Source of the DNA: a virus
Length of the DNA stretch: 20,515 nt
Direction: 5' to 3' (one strand)
Virus record (IMG/VR): IMGVR_UViG_3300031841_002839
Coordinates: 1 to 20,515 of that record
Part shown: piece after piece, positions 6,912 to 13,925 of the stretch
How the letters are laid out: every line of letters starts with the position of its first letter
Position numbering within the stretch: position 1 is the stretch's first letter
The notes under the pieces: generated by a model
Seen by the model: the letters and a program-made list of their open reading frames with translations, nothing else
What the model was told of the DNA's origin: nothing
Databases searched by the model: none
Translations under genes and position numbers: made by a program

Positions 6912-8569
6912 TAATCAAATTTTAAAGTTCCCCCAAGATTTCTGTTTTGTCGTAATGTATTCGATAATACACCAACTAATTTTGTACCGGCAATTTCAAA
7001 TACAACCGTTCCACCGCCATTACCGCTAAATCCGGAAGTAAACGAACCACCGCTTGATGTTTGCGTTGAAGTTGATGTTGAAAATGCACCGCCACCACCA
7101 CTACTTTTGCCTATTCCACTAAACGCACTTGCCACGGCAGCGGTAGCACCGGCAATTAACGCTGGTAAAACAAACGCGCCAAATGGTGTTTTTGATGCGG
7201 TTTCACTTGCGGATGCAATCGCTGATCCTTTTGCTTTTACGGCATCTAAGGCAACTTTCTTTTTAGTAAATACGGCATCTTGAGCCAAGTATTTAAACAT
7301 TGATTGAATAATACTCCCCAAAAATGCGCCAAATATACCATTTGTTTGTGTTAATGAACTCGCTATATTGTTGCCTAAATTGATAAAAGAATTAGAAAGC
7401 GCATCTTTCACCATGTTAGTTTGCTCAATCATGGTTATATATTTTTCACGCATCGCAATAGTAGCGGAATCCAAAGAATTTATAATTGGCGCAACTATAT
7501 TTTCTGTTCCTAAAACACCTTGATCAAATGCGCCCTTCAACCCTTCAAACACCGAGCCTAAACTTGATTCATCAAATTCAATGGCTTCGCCAAATATAAT
7601 TTTTGGTTTTACCTTTATTGTTTTTTCGGTTTTTGTTGTTCCGCCAAGTATTTTATCTATTGAAGCACTTGAACTTTCGAGAAGTTTTTGAATTGCAGTT
7701 GTAGCGTTTTTAATAACTTTTTCTTCTTCACTTATTGCATCTTTTCTTTTTTGTGAACCCCTACCAACCGCAGTTGTGTAAGTTTCACTTGCCGAAAACA
7801 AAAACGCAAATCCAGAACCGACTTTATCTAAAACACCAACAAAATCATTTGCAGATTTGCTTTCCGCTTCAAATTTTTTCGCAGCCGCTTCGCTTATTCT
7901 ATTTGATAAACCTTTTATTAATGCTTGTTGAACTAATGCTTTTGTTAATTTATCAACTTGTATCGCGGTTTTTTCGCTATTAATTCCCTCAAGTTTTAGG
8001 TTTCCTAAATAATCTGGATATAACTTATTTATTTTTTCAACCGCTTCTTGCCTTCTTTTTCTTGAATTGTTTTCGTTTTTAGCAACACCAATCAAGGCAT
8101 TTAAAATAGCAATTTCACCTTCAACGCTACCTACTAAATCTTTTTGTGCTTCGGCTAATTTATTTGATTCTTTTGCGGTTTTAAACAACTGATCACCAAA
8201 CGCAACCATTAATGAAGTAACTGCCGAAACGGCTAATAAAATACCAGCCGGACCAGTCAACGTTGATAACATTGCCTTTAACGCTGCCTTTGAACTTCCG
8301 GTTGATTTCTGAAGATATCCGAAACTTTGTGTTAATTGCGTAATGTTGTTCGCTACACCTTGAATCCCAAATGGTGCATCCTGGATAACCCTTGAAAATT
8401 CGTTTACGGCTGGAACTGCATTGGCTGAACTTTTACCGATTTTATCGAATCCTTTCGAACCCCTTCCGGCTTGTTTATCGAATTGCAATAATTTCTTTTC
8501 GGCTTGTTTTAAACCCTTCTGAAACTTTTGAACTTCTGCTACTAATTCAACTCTTAATTTTTCGCTCAT
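6911..8569 (-). CDS. Tail tape measure protein
   Basis: This 552-residue protein sets tail length and is predicted to enter the host envelope during DNA injection. The N-terminus is a charged helix (residues 5-33, VAEVQKFQKGLKQAEKKLLQF), followed by the segment VIQDAPFGIQGVANNITQL (61-79), a pattern I associate with tape measures of this group. A hydrophobic segment lies at about 106-124 and a second one at about 460-485, then a Gly/Ser-rich stretch (about 486-525). The long middle is helical and Ala/Lys-rich. It follows the G/GT chaperone genes and precedes the tail-tip gene, the canonical place. Applying about 0.15 nm per residue gives a tail of about 80 nm, short for a siphovirus. The start overlaps the end of the GT frame by 23 bases. 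No peptidase or transglycosylase motif is visible. Confidence 0.88.
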   Translation of the reverse strand: MSEKLRVELVAEVQKFQKGLKQAEKKLLQFDKQAGRGSKGFDKIGKSSANAVPAVNEFSRVIQDAPFGIQGVANNITQLTQSFGYLQKSTGSSKAALKAMLSTLTGPAGILLAVSAVTSLMVAFGDQLFKTAKESNKLAEAQKDLVGSVEGEIAILNALIGVAKNENNSRKRRQEAVEKINKLYPDYLGNLKLEGINSEKTAIQVDKLTKALVQQALIKGLSNRISEAAAKKFEAESKSANDFVGVLDKVGSGFAFLFSASETYTTAVGRGSQKRKDAISEEEKVIKNATTAIQKLLESSSASIDKILGGTTKTEKTIKVKPKIIFGEAIEFDESSLGSVFEGLKGAFDQGVLGTENIVAPIINSLDSATIAMREKYITMIEQTNMVKDALSNSFINLGNNIASSLTQTNGIFGAFLGSIIQSMFKYLAQDAVFTKKKVALDAVKAKGSAIASASETASKTPFGAFVLPALIAGATAAVASAFSGIGKSSGGGGAFSTSTSTQTSSGGSFTSGFSGNGGGTVVFEIAGTKLVGVLSNTLRQNRNLGGTLKFD

Positions 8570-8840
8570 GGTATTGTTCTTGCGCTTTTTTAATCGCGTT
8601 TAATTGTGCATCACTTATTTTCTTTGAACTACCTAACTGCATGAATGAATTTATGCTTTTCGGTATTCTTTTTGGATCTCGATGCGGTGCAACCGTGTTA
8701 TTGTACATCAACAATCGCAACATTTCCCACTTTTCTTTGTTAACCCTTTTATACGAAAATAGGCGGAGTTGGAATTCCGCCCATGTCATTTCGCAATACT
8801 CTTCGTATGTACAATTTAATTCACCCAAAGCGGTAGCCAC
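8547..8840 (-). CDS. Tail assembly chaperone T segment, probably made as a G-T frameshift fusion
   Basis: This 97-codon frame has only a GTG (8840) as possible start, but it is open upstream through the A10 run and lies exactly in the -1 frame of the preceding chaperone gene. A -1 shift would join G to ...NWGADVVATALGEL and give a 222-residue fusion (8547-9214). The T part contains a Trp/Glu-rich segment (EYCEMTWAEFQLRLFSYKR) and a basic helical C-terminus ending HERKIKS. G and G-T proteins bind the tape measure and recruit tail tube subunits in lambda-like phages, and the position between the tail tube and tape measure genes fits. Independent translation from GTG cannot be excluded but looks unlikely given the frame relation. 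Confidence 0.75.
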   Translation of the reverse strand: MATALGELNCTYEEYCEMTWAEFQLRLFSYKRVNKEKWEMLRLLMYNNTVAPHRDPKRIPKSINSFMQLGSSKKISDAQLNAIKKAQEQYHERKIKS

Positions 8841-8857
8841 TACATCAGCACCCCAAT

Positions 8858-9214
8858 TTATTTTTTTTTTGACGTTTCAGCGTTTTCTTCGCTTTCCGGA
8901 ACGTCTTTTACCAAACTTTCGGTAAACGCTTTAATAAAATCTTGAACTTGTACTGAACCAAAGCCACCATTATCTTCAAGTACATCGACAAAATCATAAT
9001 AACCAAGACCATTATTTTGGCCACGTCTTTTAAGATTGTGTAAATAACTTTCATGCATCAATGTTGGAATAAATTTGAATGGATTTCTATTTAACTTTTC
9101 ATCAATTTGTTCTAAAGTGATGTTTTGTTCATCTAAAAATTCACCCAAAAACGAAAGCCCAAAAAAGAACTCGAATTCGTTTTTACCGAAAACAATTGTT
9201 TTTCTATTCTTCAT
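8858..9214 (-). CDS. Tail assembly chaperone G
   Basis: This 118-residue protein is the predicted zero-frame chaperone that, with its frameshifted G-T form, coats the tape measure protein during tail assembly. It is acidic and mostly helical (FGLSFLGEFLDEQNITLEQI, residues about 18-37; FVDVLEDNGGFGSVQVQDFI, about 75-94) and ends in a low-complexity tail (ESEENAETSKKK). The terminal Lys codons form the slippery run. It lies 15 bases after the tail tube gene and is followed by the tape measure. Similarity to lambda G is one of size, place and frameshift rather than sequence that I can align. Confidence 0.78.
   Translation of the reverse strand: MKNRKTIVFGKNEFEFFFGLSFLGEFLDEQNITLEQIDEKLNRNPFKFIPTLMHESYLHNLKRRGQNNGLGYYDFVDVLEDNGGFGSVQVQDFIKAFTESLVKDVPESEENAETSKKK
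8861..8870 (-). other. Slippery A10 run for predicted -1 ribosomal frameshift
   Basis: The minus strand reads TC followed by ten A and then TAA, so the zero frame is TCA AAA AAA AAA TAA and the -1 frame is open through the run and on into the T segment. Slippage on A-AAA-AAA immediately before the stop is a classic arrangement. Only a weak stem (GTAG/CTAC) lies downstream, so stimulation may come from the stop codon itself. Transcriptional slippage on the A run could give the same fusion. Confidence 0.75.
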
Positions 9215-9229
9215 AAATTAAGGTTTTTG

Positions 9230-9667
9230 TTATGCGTTAGGATCAACAGTCGTAATTAAACCGGTGTTTTGTAATGTTCCGCTATATGTCGCGAATTCAT
9301 CACCAGCACTTGCAGTTAATTCCAAATCAGACAATACCGCCGTACCATAATAATTAGTAGGTGTAGTTTGGTCTGTTGATAATTTCCAAGTAACCGTTGA
9401 ACCACTTGCAACGTTGATGAAATCCAACAACGCATCGAAATCAGTTTTTCCAGTTTCGGTTTTGATGTAAATTGCTTCGAAAGAAACTTCAGATGAAGTT
9501 GAACCGGCTTGTCTAATCACTAAACCTGGATCGCATTTTGTTTGCGTTTCAATTACGTTTCTTACAACGCTCAAACTGTTTGACGTTAAGCATCCGATAG
9601 GATCGTAAGAATCAACACCATCCCAAATAGATAGTATCACCGCTTCGCCTTTAATAAATGTACTCAT
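9230..9667 (-). CDS. Major tail tube protein
   Basis: This 145-residue protein is predicted to form the hexameric rings of the tail tube. Key segments are VILSIWDGVDSYDPIGCLTS and IETQTKC (residues about 10-45), VSFEAIYIKTETGKTDFDAL, a strand with TVTWKLSTD (about 95-103), and DEFATYSGTLQNTG near the C-terminus; this is the small beta-sandwich layout of TP901-1-like tail tube proteins. It lies between the neck genes and the G/GT chaperones, where the tube gene is normally found. Two shorter paralogues follow the tail-tip gene. Its 162-base upstream gap holds a promoter-like motif and a 14-bp palindrome in the leader, which suggests separate, possibly strong, expression, as expected for an abundant structural protein. 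Confidence 0.78.
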   Translation of the reverse strand: MSTFIKGEAVILSIWDGVDSYDPIGCLTSNSLSVVRNVIETQTKCDPGLVIRQAGSTSSEVSFEAIYIKTETGKTDFDALLDFINVASGSTVTWKLSTDQTTPTNYYGTAVLSDLELTASAGDEFATYSGTLQNTGLITTVDPNA

Positions 9668-9686
9668 GTTATTTTTGTTTTATTTT

Positions 9687-9700
9687 ATTAATCGATTAAT
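9687..9700. repeat. 14-bp perfect palindrome in the tail-tube leader
   Basis: ATTAATCGATTAAT reads identically on both strands. It lies a few bases downstream of the TATATTTG box at 9706-9713 and about 20 bases before the ATG at 9667, so it is inside the expected 5' leader or at the transcription start. It could be a repressor operator or an RNA hairpin. AT-rich palindromes occur by chance in such DNA, so this is tentative. Confidence 0.35.
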
Positions 9701-9704
9701 AGTT

Positions 9705-9727
9705 ACAAATATAAATAAAATTTATTA
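9705..9727 (-). promoter_or_regulatory. Promoter-like motif, copy 3 (before the major tail tube gene)
   Basis: The minus strand carries the -7 box TATATTTG (9706-9713) preceded by the shared ATAAA-TTTT tract at the same spacing as the copies at 4645, 11987 and 13926. Unlike the other copies it leaves a leader of about 38 bases, and that leader contains the palindrome at 9687-9700. It lies in a true intergenic gap, which supports a promoter role. Confidence 0.6.
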
Positions 9728-9762
9728 ATATCTGTAAAATTATTTTTTTTGTTTATCTCTCT

Positions 9763-9828
9763 TTAACCACCCATGATGAATCGGCTTTGAGTGTGCAATT
9801 CTGGGTACCAGTCAAAATTGTATGCCAT
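9763..9828 (-). CDS. Possible 21-residue micro-ORF after the tail terminator gene
   Basis: An ATG at 9828, one base after the stop of the upstream gene, opens MAYNFDWYPELHTQSRFIMGG and stops at 9763. It fills most of the otherwise empty gap before the tail tube promoter. In the adjacent frame the same bases read KWHTILTGTQNCTLKADSS then WVVKER and stop, without an ATG, which looks at least as protein-like. It may be a real micropeptide, the remnant of a longer gene, or chance. Confidence is low. Confidence 0.2.
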   Translation of the reverse strand: MAYNFDWYPELHTQSRFIMGG

Positions 9829-9829
9829 T

Positions 9830-10264
9830 TTAATTTATAGTTAATTCGATTCGTATAAACTTTCTAAATATATTTTCAACGCTTGTTTTCGTCACAACAT
9901 CATTCGGAAATGATTGCGTTTGTCTTAATATTACCAATCCGCTTCCAGCATCTAATGTTAGCACATCGGTTGCGCTTCGAACGGCATCGGCTATATTATC
10001 AGCCAATAATCTTGAACCAGGATTCCCAACACCGCTATATGAAGTAACAATATCTAATAAAATGCTTGATTCGTACCAATATTCACATTTATTTGATTTG
10101 TCAACCGTGTTTGTTTGCGTTGTCATTAAAACGTAATGATCAACTTCTAAACCTTCCGGAACTTCACTATCAAAACAAGGTATCGTTAACGTATCAACAA
10201 CGATATCATTTATCGCATCAAATACGGCCTTTCGAACCCATTTATCTGGTAATGATTTATTCAT
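9830..10264 (-). CDS. Tail terminator / tail completion protein (DUF3168-like, putative)
   Basis: This 144-residue protein starts KSLPDKWVRKAVFDAINDI and continues with alternating strands and helices (DHYVLMTTQTNTV at about 42-54, YWYESSILLDIVTSY at about 62-76, ADNIADAVRSATDVL at about 87-101, FRKFIRIELTIN at the end). The pattern of an N-terminal helix, a small alpha/beta core and a final strand is that of tail terminator proteins, which cap the finished tail tube and bind the head connector. It lies between the gp10-like gene (TAATG overlap at 10264) and the tail tube gene, the usual position. The assignment rests mainly on synteny. Confidence 0.6.
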   Translation of the reverse strand: MNKSLPDKWVRKAVFDAINDIVVDTLTIPCFDSEVPEGLEVDHYVLMTTQTNTVDKSNKCEYWYESSILLDIVTSYSGVGNPGSRLLADNIADAVRSATDVLTLDAGSGLVILRQTQSFPNDVVTKTSVENIFRKFIRIELTIN

Positions 10265-10794
10265 TATTTATTGAATTTTTTTGTTAATCTTTTCAATGCC
10301 GTTTTCAAATCTTTTAAGTACTGCGCCTTGCCTTTTACAAATGCCGGATAAAGATATGGTTGCGGATGCAAACCTTTCTTTAAAATACTCATGAAAATAG
10401 GATATGCCGCTTTTTCATCAATCCCTTTCGAACGGCACCAATCTTGAATACTTCTCAACCCCTTTTTAAACGTTCCTTTTGTGTTTATCTTTTCGATTTC
10501 ACTTGCAATCGCTTGTAATTCGGCTGGTACTTGAACTCTTTTTCCGGTTCCAAACTCAACATACGCACCATAAGTCAACCCAACATTAACCGCGTAATGA
10601 TAACCTTTTTCATCTTTTCGTTCGGTGTTTATCGATTGCGCTAATTTACCAACGTTCTTCGGTGCTTTTACCTTTGCATCTTCTTCAATCCCTTTTGCGT
10701 TTGCGAATGTTGATATCGCTATTTCTTCAGCACCTTCTTCACCTAACTGAACAAGTGATTTTAATACGTTTTTTGTATTGGTTTTAATTGGCAC
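10264..10794 (-). CDS. HK97 gp10-like neck / tail-component protein
   Basis: This 176-residue protein contains the recognisable core of the HK97 gp10 family: VKAPKNVGKLAQSINTER (residues about 38-55) followed by a strand VNVGLTYGAYVEFGTGKR (about 69-86), where the YVEFGT box is the family signature. The C-terminus is basic and helical (LKKGLHPQPYLYPAFVKGKAQY then KDLKTALKRLTKKFNK), with HPQPYLYPA being the second conserved segment. Family members act at the head-tail junction. It overlaps the head closure gene by 11 bases and the tail terminator gene as TAATG. Confidence 0.85.
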   Translation of the reverse strand: MPIKTNTKNVLKSLVQLGEEGAEEIAISTFANAKGIEEDAKVKAPKNVGKLAQSINTERKDEKGYHYAVNVGLTYGAYVEFGTGKRVQVPAELQAIASEIEKINTKGTFKKGLRSIQDWCRSKGIDEKAAYPIFMSILKKGLHPQPYLYPAFVKGKAQYLKDLKTALKRLTKKFNK

Positions 10795-11128
10795 CTTTTA
10801 CACTATCTTTTATTGCAATTATCTGCAAATCCCTATCTTCAAAACCTATATTTACAACACCTTGAATTTCGTAATTCGTGTTTCGATAACGTAAATACAT
10901 ATTTAAAGGATTTATGGTTAAATCATTTCGTTCGCGCATCGTTACAATAATTGTATTTAATAACGTTTCAACACCAACTTCTTCGCTTTTACGATCGTTT
11001 TTCATCGGTTCAATCTTGGCCCATGATGTACCAACTTGACTTGCCGTATTCGTGTAACCACCAAAACCATCAGAAACATTCGATGTTTGCCAAATTTCAA
11101 CCCTTTTATTATACTTTCTTGCCCTCAT
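10784..11128 (-). CDS. Head closure / head-tail adaptor protein
   Basis: This 114-residue beta-rich protein matches the head-tail joining family (SPP1 gp16-like, Phage_H_T_join). The start MRARKYNKRVEIWQ, the segment DGFGGYTNTASQVGTSWAKI (residues 20-39) and the end YRNTNYEIQGVVNIGFEDRD (about 85-104) are the typical pattern: basic N-terminus, DGFGG turn, and a W-A-x-I strand. These proteins close the portal channel and form the surface to which the tail binds. It is TAATG-coupled to the connector gene before it (11128) and overlaps the gp10-like gene after it. Confidence 0.85.
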   Translation of the reverse strand: MRARKYNKRVEIWQTSNVSDGFGGYTNTASQVGTSWAKIEPMKNDRKSEEVGVETLLNTIIVTMRERNDLTINPLNMYLRYRNTNYEIQGVVNIGFEDRDLQIIAIKDSVKGAN

Positions 11129-11598
11129 TAAATAATAAAACGCTTATTATAATCAATCGCATTTTGTAACCAAATTGGTAACATTCCGTACATCACCTTG
11201 TTTGATTCGGCTTCGTAATACATAAATTTAACTAATTCCAATGCACATTGAACAAGTTCATCCGGAACATTTGCCGGACCAGAATACCCAACATTCAAAA
11301 CCAATTCAGTATTTGCAGAAGAATTTGTTTCGTAGATATTGTATAATTCGTATTTCGTTTCAGTTGTATCGGTTGGTGATGTTACCGAATTAATTGGATA
11401 GTCATAAACGTAAACGCAAAATTCTTGAAACAAATACGTTTTCGAACGTGCATAAAACAAATGATTTGTACGCTTTTCGATCATTCTACACGCACTCTTA
11501 ATCATTGATGTTATTTGATTATTATCTTCGTTCAAAGTATCATCAATTCGTAAGAAAGTCTTTGCATCGGCTAAAGAAACAACACTTAAATAACTCAT
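11128..11598 (-). CDS. Head-tail connector protein (gp6-like)
   Basis: This 156-residue protein matches the gp6-like DNA-packaging/connector family. The N-terminus SLADAKTFLRIDDTLNEDN (residues 8-26) followed by a helix ITSMIKSACRMIEKRTNHLFY (about 29-49) is the family signature, then FPI/YPINSV-like (DYPINSVTS) and a C-terminal helix VPDELVQCALELVKFMYYEA. Such proteins form a ring under the portal. Start and order (portal and capsid upstream, head closure downstream) agree. It is coupled by ATGA to the 58-residue gene before it (11595-11598) and by TAATG to the next gene. Confidence 0.85.
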   Translation of the reverse strand: MSYLSVVSLADAKTFLRIDDTLNEDNNQITSMIKSACRMIEKRTNHLFYARSKTYLFQEFCVYVYDYPINSVTSPTDTTETKYELYNIYETNSSANTELVLNVGYSGPANVPDELVQCALELVKFMYYEAESNKVMYGMLPIWLQNAIDYNKRFII

Positions 11599-11771
11599 TT
11601 TTTCTTAATATTTACCTTTCGTTCTTTTGTTTTACGTTTTACTATTTTTTCAGCAAAACCATGTTCGATTAACTTTAACGCATATTCTTCTTCGCGCTCA
11701 ATTTCAACACCTGGTCCAATTGTTTCGCGTTTTTGTGCATCAAATACTTTTTTTAATAATCTTATTTTCAT
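11595..11771 (-). CDS. Small basic protein of the capsid-connector interval (58 residues, unknown)
   Basis: An ATG at 11771 opens MKIRLLKKVFDAQKRETIGP, continues with GVEIEREEEYALKLIEHGFAE and ends in a very basic tail (KIVKRKTKERKVNIKKK). It overlaps both neighbours by four bases as ATGA, at 11768-11771 and 11595-11598, strong evidence that it is translated. Short proteins of this form, with a strand, an acidic turn, the motif A-x-x-LIEHGFAE and a Lys-rich tail, occur between capsid and connector genes in many phages, where some are decoration or head-fibre-like and others unknown. The basic tail could contact DNA or the capsid. Function unassigned. Confidence 0.72.
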   Translation of the reverse strand: MKIRLLKKVFDAQKRETIGPGVEIEREEEYALKLIEHGFAEKIVKRKTKERKVNIKKK

Positions 11772-11983
11772 ATTACTTTGAATTTATTATCTAAAAATTC
11801 CACCAATTCTTCGTTTTGTACAACCGTAACAACCTCACCAGCAAAGAACAAATTAATACATCGTATTTCATCATCAATCGATGGAATGTAAAACCCATCA
11901 ATCTTATTTTCATCAATCCACGCGTTCTTGTAAATTCCGGTTTCCTCGATATCATCAATAACGGTGTAAAGTAGTACTTTCAT
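11768..11983 (-). CDS. Small acidic protein after the major capsid gene (71 residues, unknown)
   Basis: This protein reads MKVLLYTVIDDIEETGIYKN at the N-terminus and ends EELVEFLDNKFKVI. It is acidic, mainly beta, with the central segment KIDGFYIPSIDDEIRCINLF and a single Cys. It is first in the neck transcription unit, with a promoter-like motif 4 bases before its ATG and a terminator of the capsid unit further upstream, and is coupled by ATGA to the next gene. The form, a short beta protein that might bind the capsid surface, allows a decoration or immunity-type role, but I recognise no family. Confidence 0.62.
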   Translation of the reverse strand: MKVLLYTVIDDIEETGIYKNAWIDENKIDGFYIPSIDDEIRCINLFFAGEVVTVVQNEELVEFLDNKFKVI

Positions 11984-11986
11984 GAA

Positions 11987-12009
11987 ACAAATATAAAAAA
12001 AATTTATTA
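11987..12009 (-). promoter_or_regulatory. Promoter-like motif, copy 2 (before the neck gene unit)
   Basis: Identical over all 23 bases to the copy at 13926-13948. On the minus strand it holds the -7 box TATATTTG (11988-11995), ending 4 bases before the ATG at 11983. It follows the capsid terminator (12033-12058), so it is well placed to restart transcription for the neck genes. Start-site distance implies a leaderless transcript. Confidence 0.65.
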
Positions 12010-12020
12010 GATAATTATAA

Positions 12021-12058
12021 TAAATAAGAAATCCCTATACAACCGAAGTCATACAGGG
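12021..12058 (-). terminator. Intrinsic terminator after the major capsid gene, UUCG-capped
   Basis: On the minus strand an 11-bp stem (CCCTGTATGAC pairing with GTTGTATAGGG, using some G-U pairs) closes on a TTCG loop with C-G closing, the exceptionally stable cUUCGg tetraloop. It is followed by a T-rich stretch (ATTTCTTATTTATT). It lies about 50 bases after the capsid stop and just before the next promoter-like motif. Confidence 0.82.
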
Positions 12059-12106
12059 TTCTCAACAGAATAGAAAACAAAGAGAAAATCTATCTTTTCA
12101 ATACCA

Positions 12107-13228
12107 TTATACAGCAGTGAAGTCACCGTAGATTAATGCCGCTGGTTGTTCAACCGCTAAACCTACTTGAGCCTCAACTCTTGATGTAATGTTATTTTTT
12201 CTGAAGTTATCAGAATCATTTTCGCTAAACTCTAATGATAAACCTTCAGTAACAACTTTCTTAACTCTTGACCAGTCACCAACATAGTATTTGTTAGCAG
12301 CGATCCAGTTAGCGCGATATACCGGAATTCCGTTGATTCTTAATTGACCGGCTTCGAAAGTAACGACACCAGGTAAACCATATCCGGCACCAGTTGATTT
12401 TTCAGTCTTTAAGATATCGTAAAAATCAGATGGTGTAACAACGATTCCGTTTGCAGCAAAGTTAGAACCTTCTAAAGTCGCAACCTCGTTGATTAACATT
12501 TCAATCTTATTCTTTCCAGTAATTACTTCAGCAGATGCAGTCGCAGCAGTTGATAAAGTAGTGTTGAACGCAGCATTTTCAGCAATGAAATAATCACGTC
12601 TTAATGCTTGTGGTAACCAACTACCTAAGAATGGAAGGTTGTTGCTCATTTTCTTAGAATAAACTGCAAATCCAGCGATGAAATCAGTATTCAAATCAAC
12701 CATTGTAATATCGTAGTCAATTTGAGATTTCGCAGCACCTTCAGTTTGACCAGCGATCGCACCTTCAGAACCAGTTTCACGTGGGTATGTATATGTACCA
12801 CCTTCGATGTTTACAACACTTGCTAAGTCAGAAACATTTAGTAATTGACCTGGAGTTGAAACAACGTCGAATGAATAATCACGTGGTTGATCACCAGTTA
12901 AGTTAGTACCTAACGTCATATCACCAACCGCCTTGATTTGTACAGAATTTCCTTTTCTTACAGACTTGATGCTATCGAAGTTTTCATTAAGTGCATCTTT
13001 AATGTAGTCACCAGACTTTTTGTCTTTCTTTTGCTTAGATTGTAATTTTACATCTAATTCGTTAGCGTGTTTCTTTAACGCTTCGATTTCTTTTTCGAAG
13101 TTATCTTTAACTTCTTTTACTTCGCTTTGCAAACTTAACTCAAATTCCTTGATAAGTCTTTCCGCTTGTTCTTTTGATTTGCCTTCTAATTTTACAGACA
13201 ATTCGTTTAATTGATCTTTTAAATCCAT
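12107..13228 (-). CDS. Major capsid protein, HK97 fold
   Basis: This 373-residue protein forms the icosahedral shell. Residues 1 to about 75 are a charged coiled coil (DLKDQLNELSVKLEGKSKEQ onward), the delta/scaffold domain typical of HK97-type capsids, which the protease encoded just upstream would remove; cleavage probably lies near residues 95-102 (SVQIKAVG). The body has segments of the HK97 fold: an E-loop/A-domain region around GSEGAIAGQTEGAAKSQIDY, the helix AENAAFNTTLSTAATASAEV, and GIVVTPSDFYDILKTEKSTG then a C-terminal GINGIPVYRANW-like strand. Only one base separates it from the protease gene, so both share a transcript bounded by a promoter-like motif and a UUCG-capped terminator. 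Codon use appears somewhat richer than in its neighbours, fitting high expression. Confidence 0.9.
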   Translation of the reverse strand: MDLKDQLNELSVKLEGKSKEQAERLIKEFELSLQSEVKEVKDNFEKEIEALKKHANELDVKLQSKQKKDKKSGDYIKDALNENFDSIKSVRKGNSVQIKAVGDMTLGTNLTGDQPRDYSFDVVSTPGQLLNVSDLASVVNIEGGTYTYPRETGSEGAIAGQTEGAAKSQIDYDITMVDLNTDFIAGFAVYSKKMSNNLPFLGSWLPQALRRDYFIAENAAFNTTLSTAATASAEVITGKNKIEMLINEVATLEGSNFAANGIVVTPSDFYDILKTEKSTGAGYGLPGVVTFEAGQLRINGIPVYRANWIAANKYYVGDWSRVKKVVTEGLSLEFSENDSDNFRKNNITSRVEAQVGLAVEQPAALIYGDFTAV

Positions 13229-13229
13229 T

Positions 13230-13922
13230 TTATAGGTTTTTAATAAAGTTATTTAATATTTCTTGCTCTTTTAGAACCGACTTAACTTCCGATTGATTGT
13301 CTTCCAACGGATCAACTTTATCAAGTGATTGTTTGCCTAATTCGAACGCTTTTTTATGTAAGTCATTTAAAGCAATTTCCAAAAGGCCAAACGTTTCATC
13401 TGTAAACGTACCTTTACGAAATGCCTTAGTTATCTTTTTAATTTCATCTTGAACTTCTTCCATTGTCATTGATTTGAATCCGGTAAATGGTGTTTCGCTA
13501 TTTGCACCCAATGTAACGGCCGAACCTTCAAACAACTTAACTTCTTTCATGATGTATGCTTCACGATCATTATCGTAATGGCCCTTTACCGTTTGAAAAC
13601 CAATCGAATGTTCTTTAACAATTCCGGCTTCATACAATTTCAATAAATCGCTTGAATAAGAAGTATCAAGCATTGGAGTAGATTCGAAATACAACCCTTT
13701 TTCATCTTCCATCAATACGTTGAATTTTCCTAAAGGTTGTTTCCAATCATGTTGATTTAAAAAGAATATCTGGTCTTTGCGTTCGTTTATTGTCTTGGTA
13801 AACGCACCTTTTTCAATAATATCTTGATCATGATCTTTATTACCAAACGAACTCAAATAACCAGTAACAACACGATTTTTATAGTCAATGTCCTTAACTG
13901 AACCAAAGTTTTTGTATTTCAT
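13230..13922 (-). CDS. Prohead maturation protease, HK97 (U35) family
   Basis: This 230-residue serine protease cleaves the scaffold domain from the capsid protein during head maturation. It begins with the family pattern VVTGYLSSFGNKDHDQDII (residues 18-36), has the catalytic His58 in FFLNQHDWKQPLGKF, and the nucleophile Ser106 in IVKEHSIGFQT, followed by LFEGSAVTLGANSETPF (130-146), which contributes the remaining conserved residues. The C-terminal 80 residues are helical and charged (EEVQDEIKKITKAFRK), probably a targeting tail removed by self-cleavage. It sits directly before the capsid gene. The first ATG is preferred because the family pattern begins within 20 residues; the promoter-like box ends 4 bases before it, suggesting a leaderless mRNA. 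Confidence 0.9.
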   Translation of the reverse strand: MKYKNFGSVKDIDYKNRVVTGYLSSFGNKDHDQDIIEKGAFTKTINERKDQIFFLNQHDWKQPLGKFNVLMEDEKGLYFESTPMLDTSYSSDLLKLYEAGIVKEHSIGFQTVKGHYDNDREAYIMKEVKLFEGSAVTLGANSETPFTGFKSMTMEEVQDEIKKITKAFRKGTFTDETFGLLEIALNDLHKKAFELGKQSLDKVDPLEDNQSEVKSVLKEQEILNNFIKNL

Positions 13923-13925
13923 GTG

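Noticed and set aside
6911-8569. Peptidoglycan hydrolase domain in the tape measure protein
   Set aside because: No lysozyme, transglycosylase or peptidase motif is visible; the protein is short and explained by helices, two hydrophobic segments and a Gly/Ser-rich stretch.
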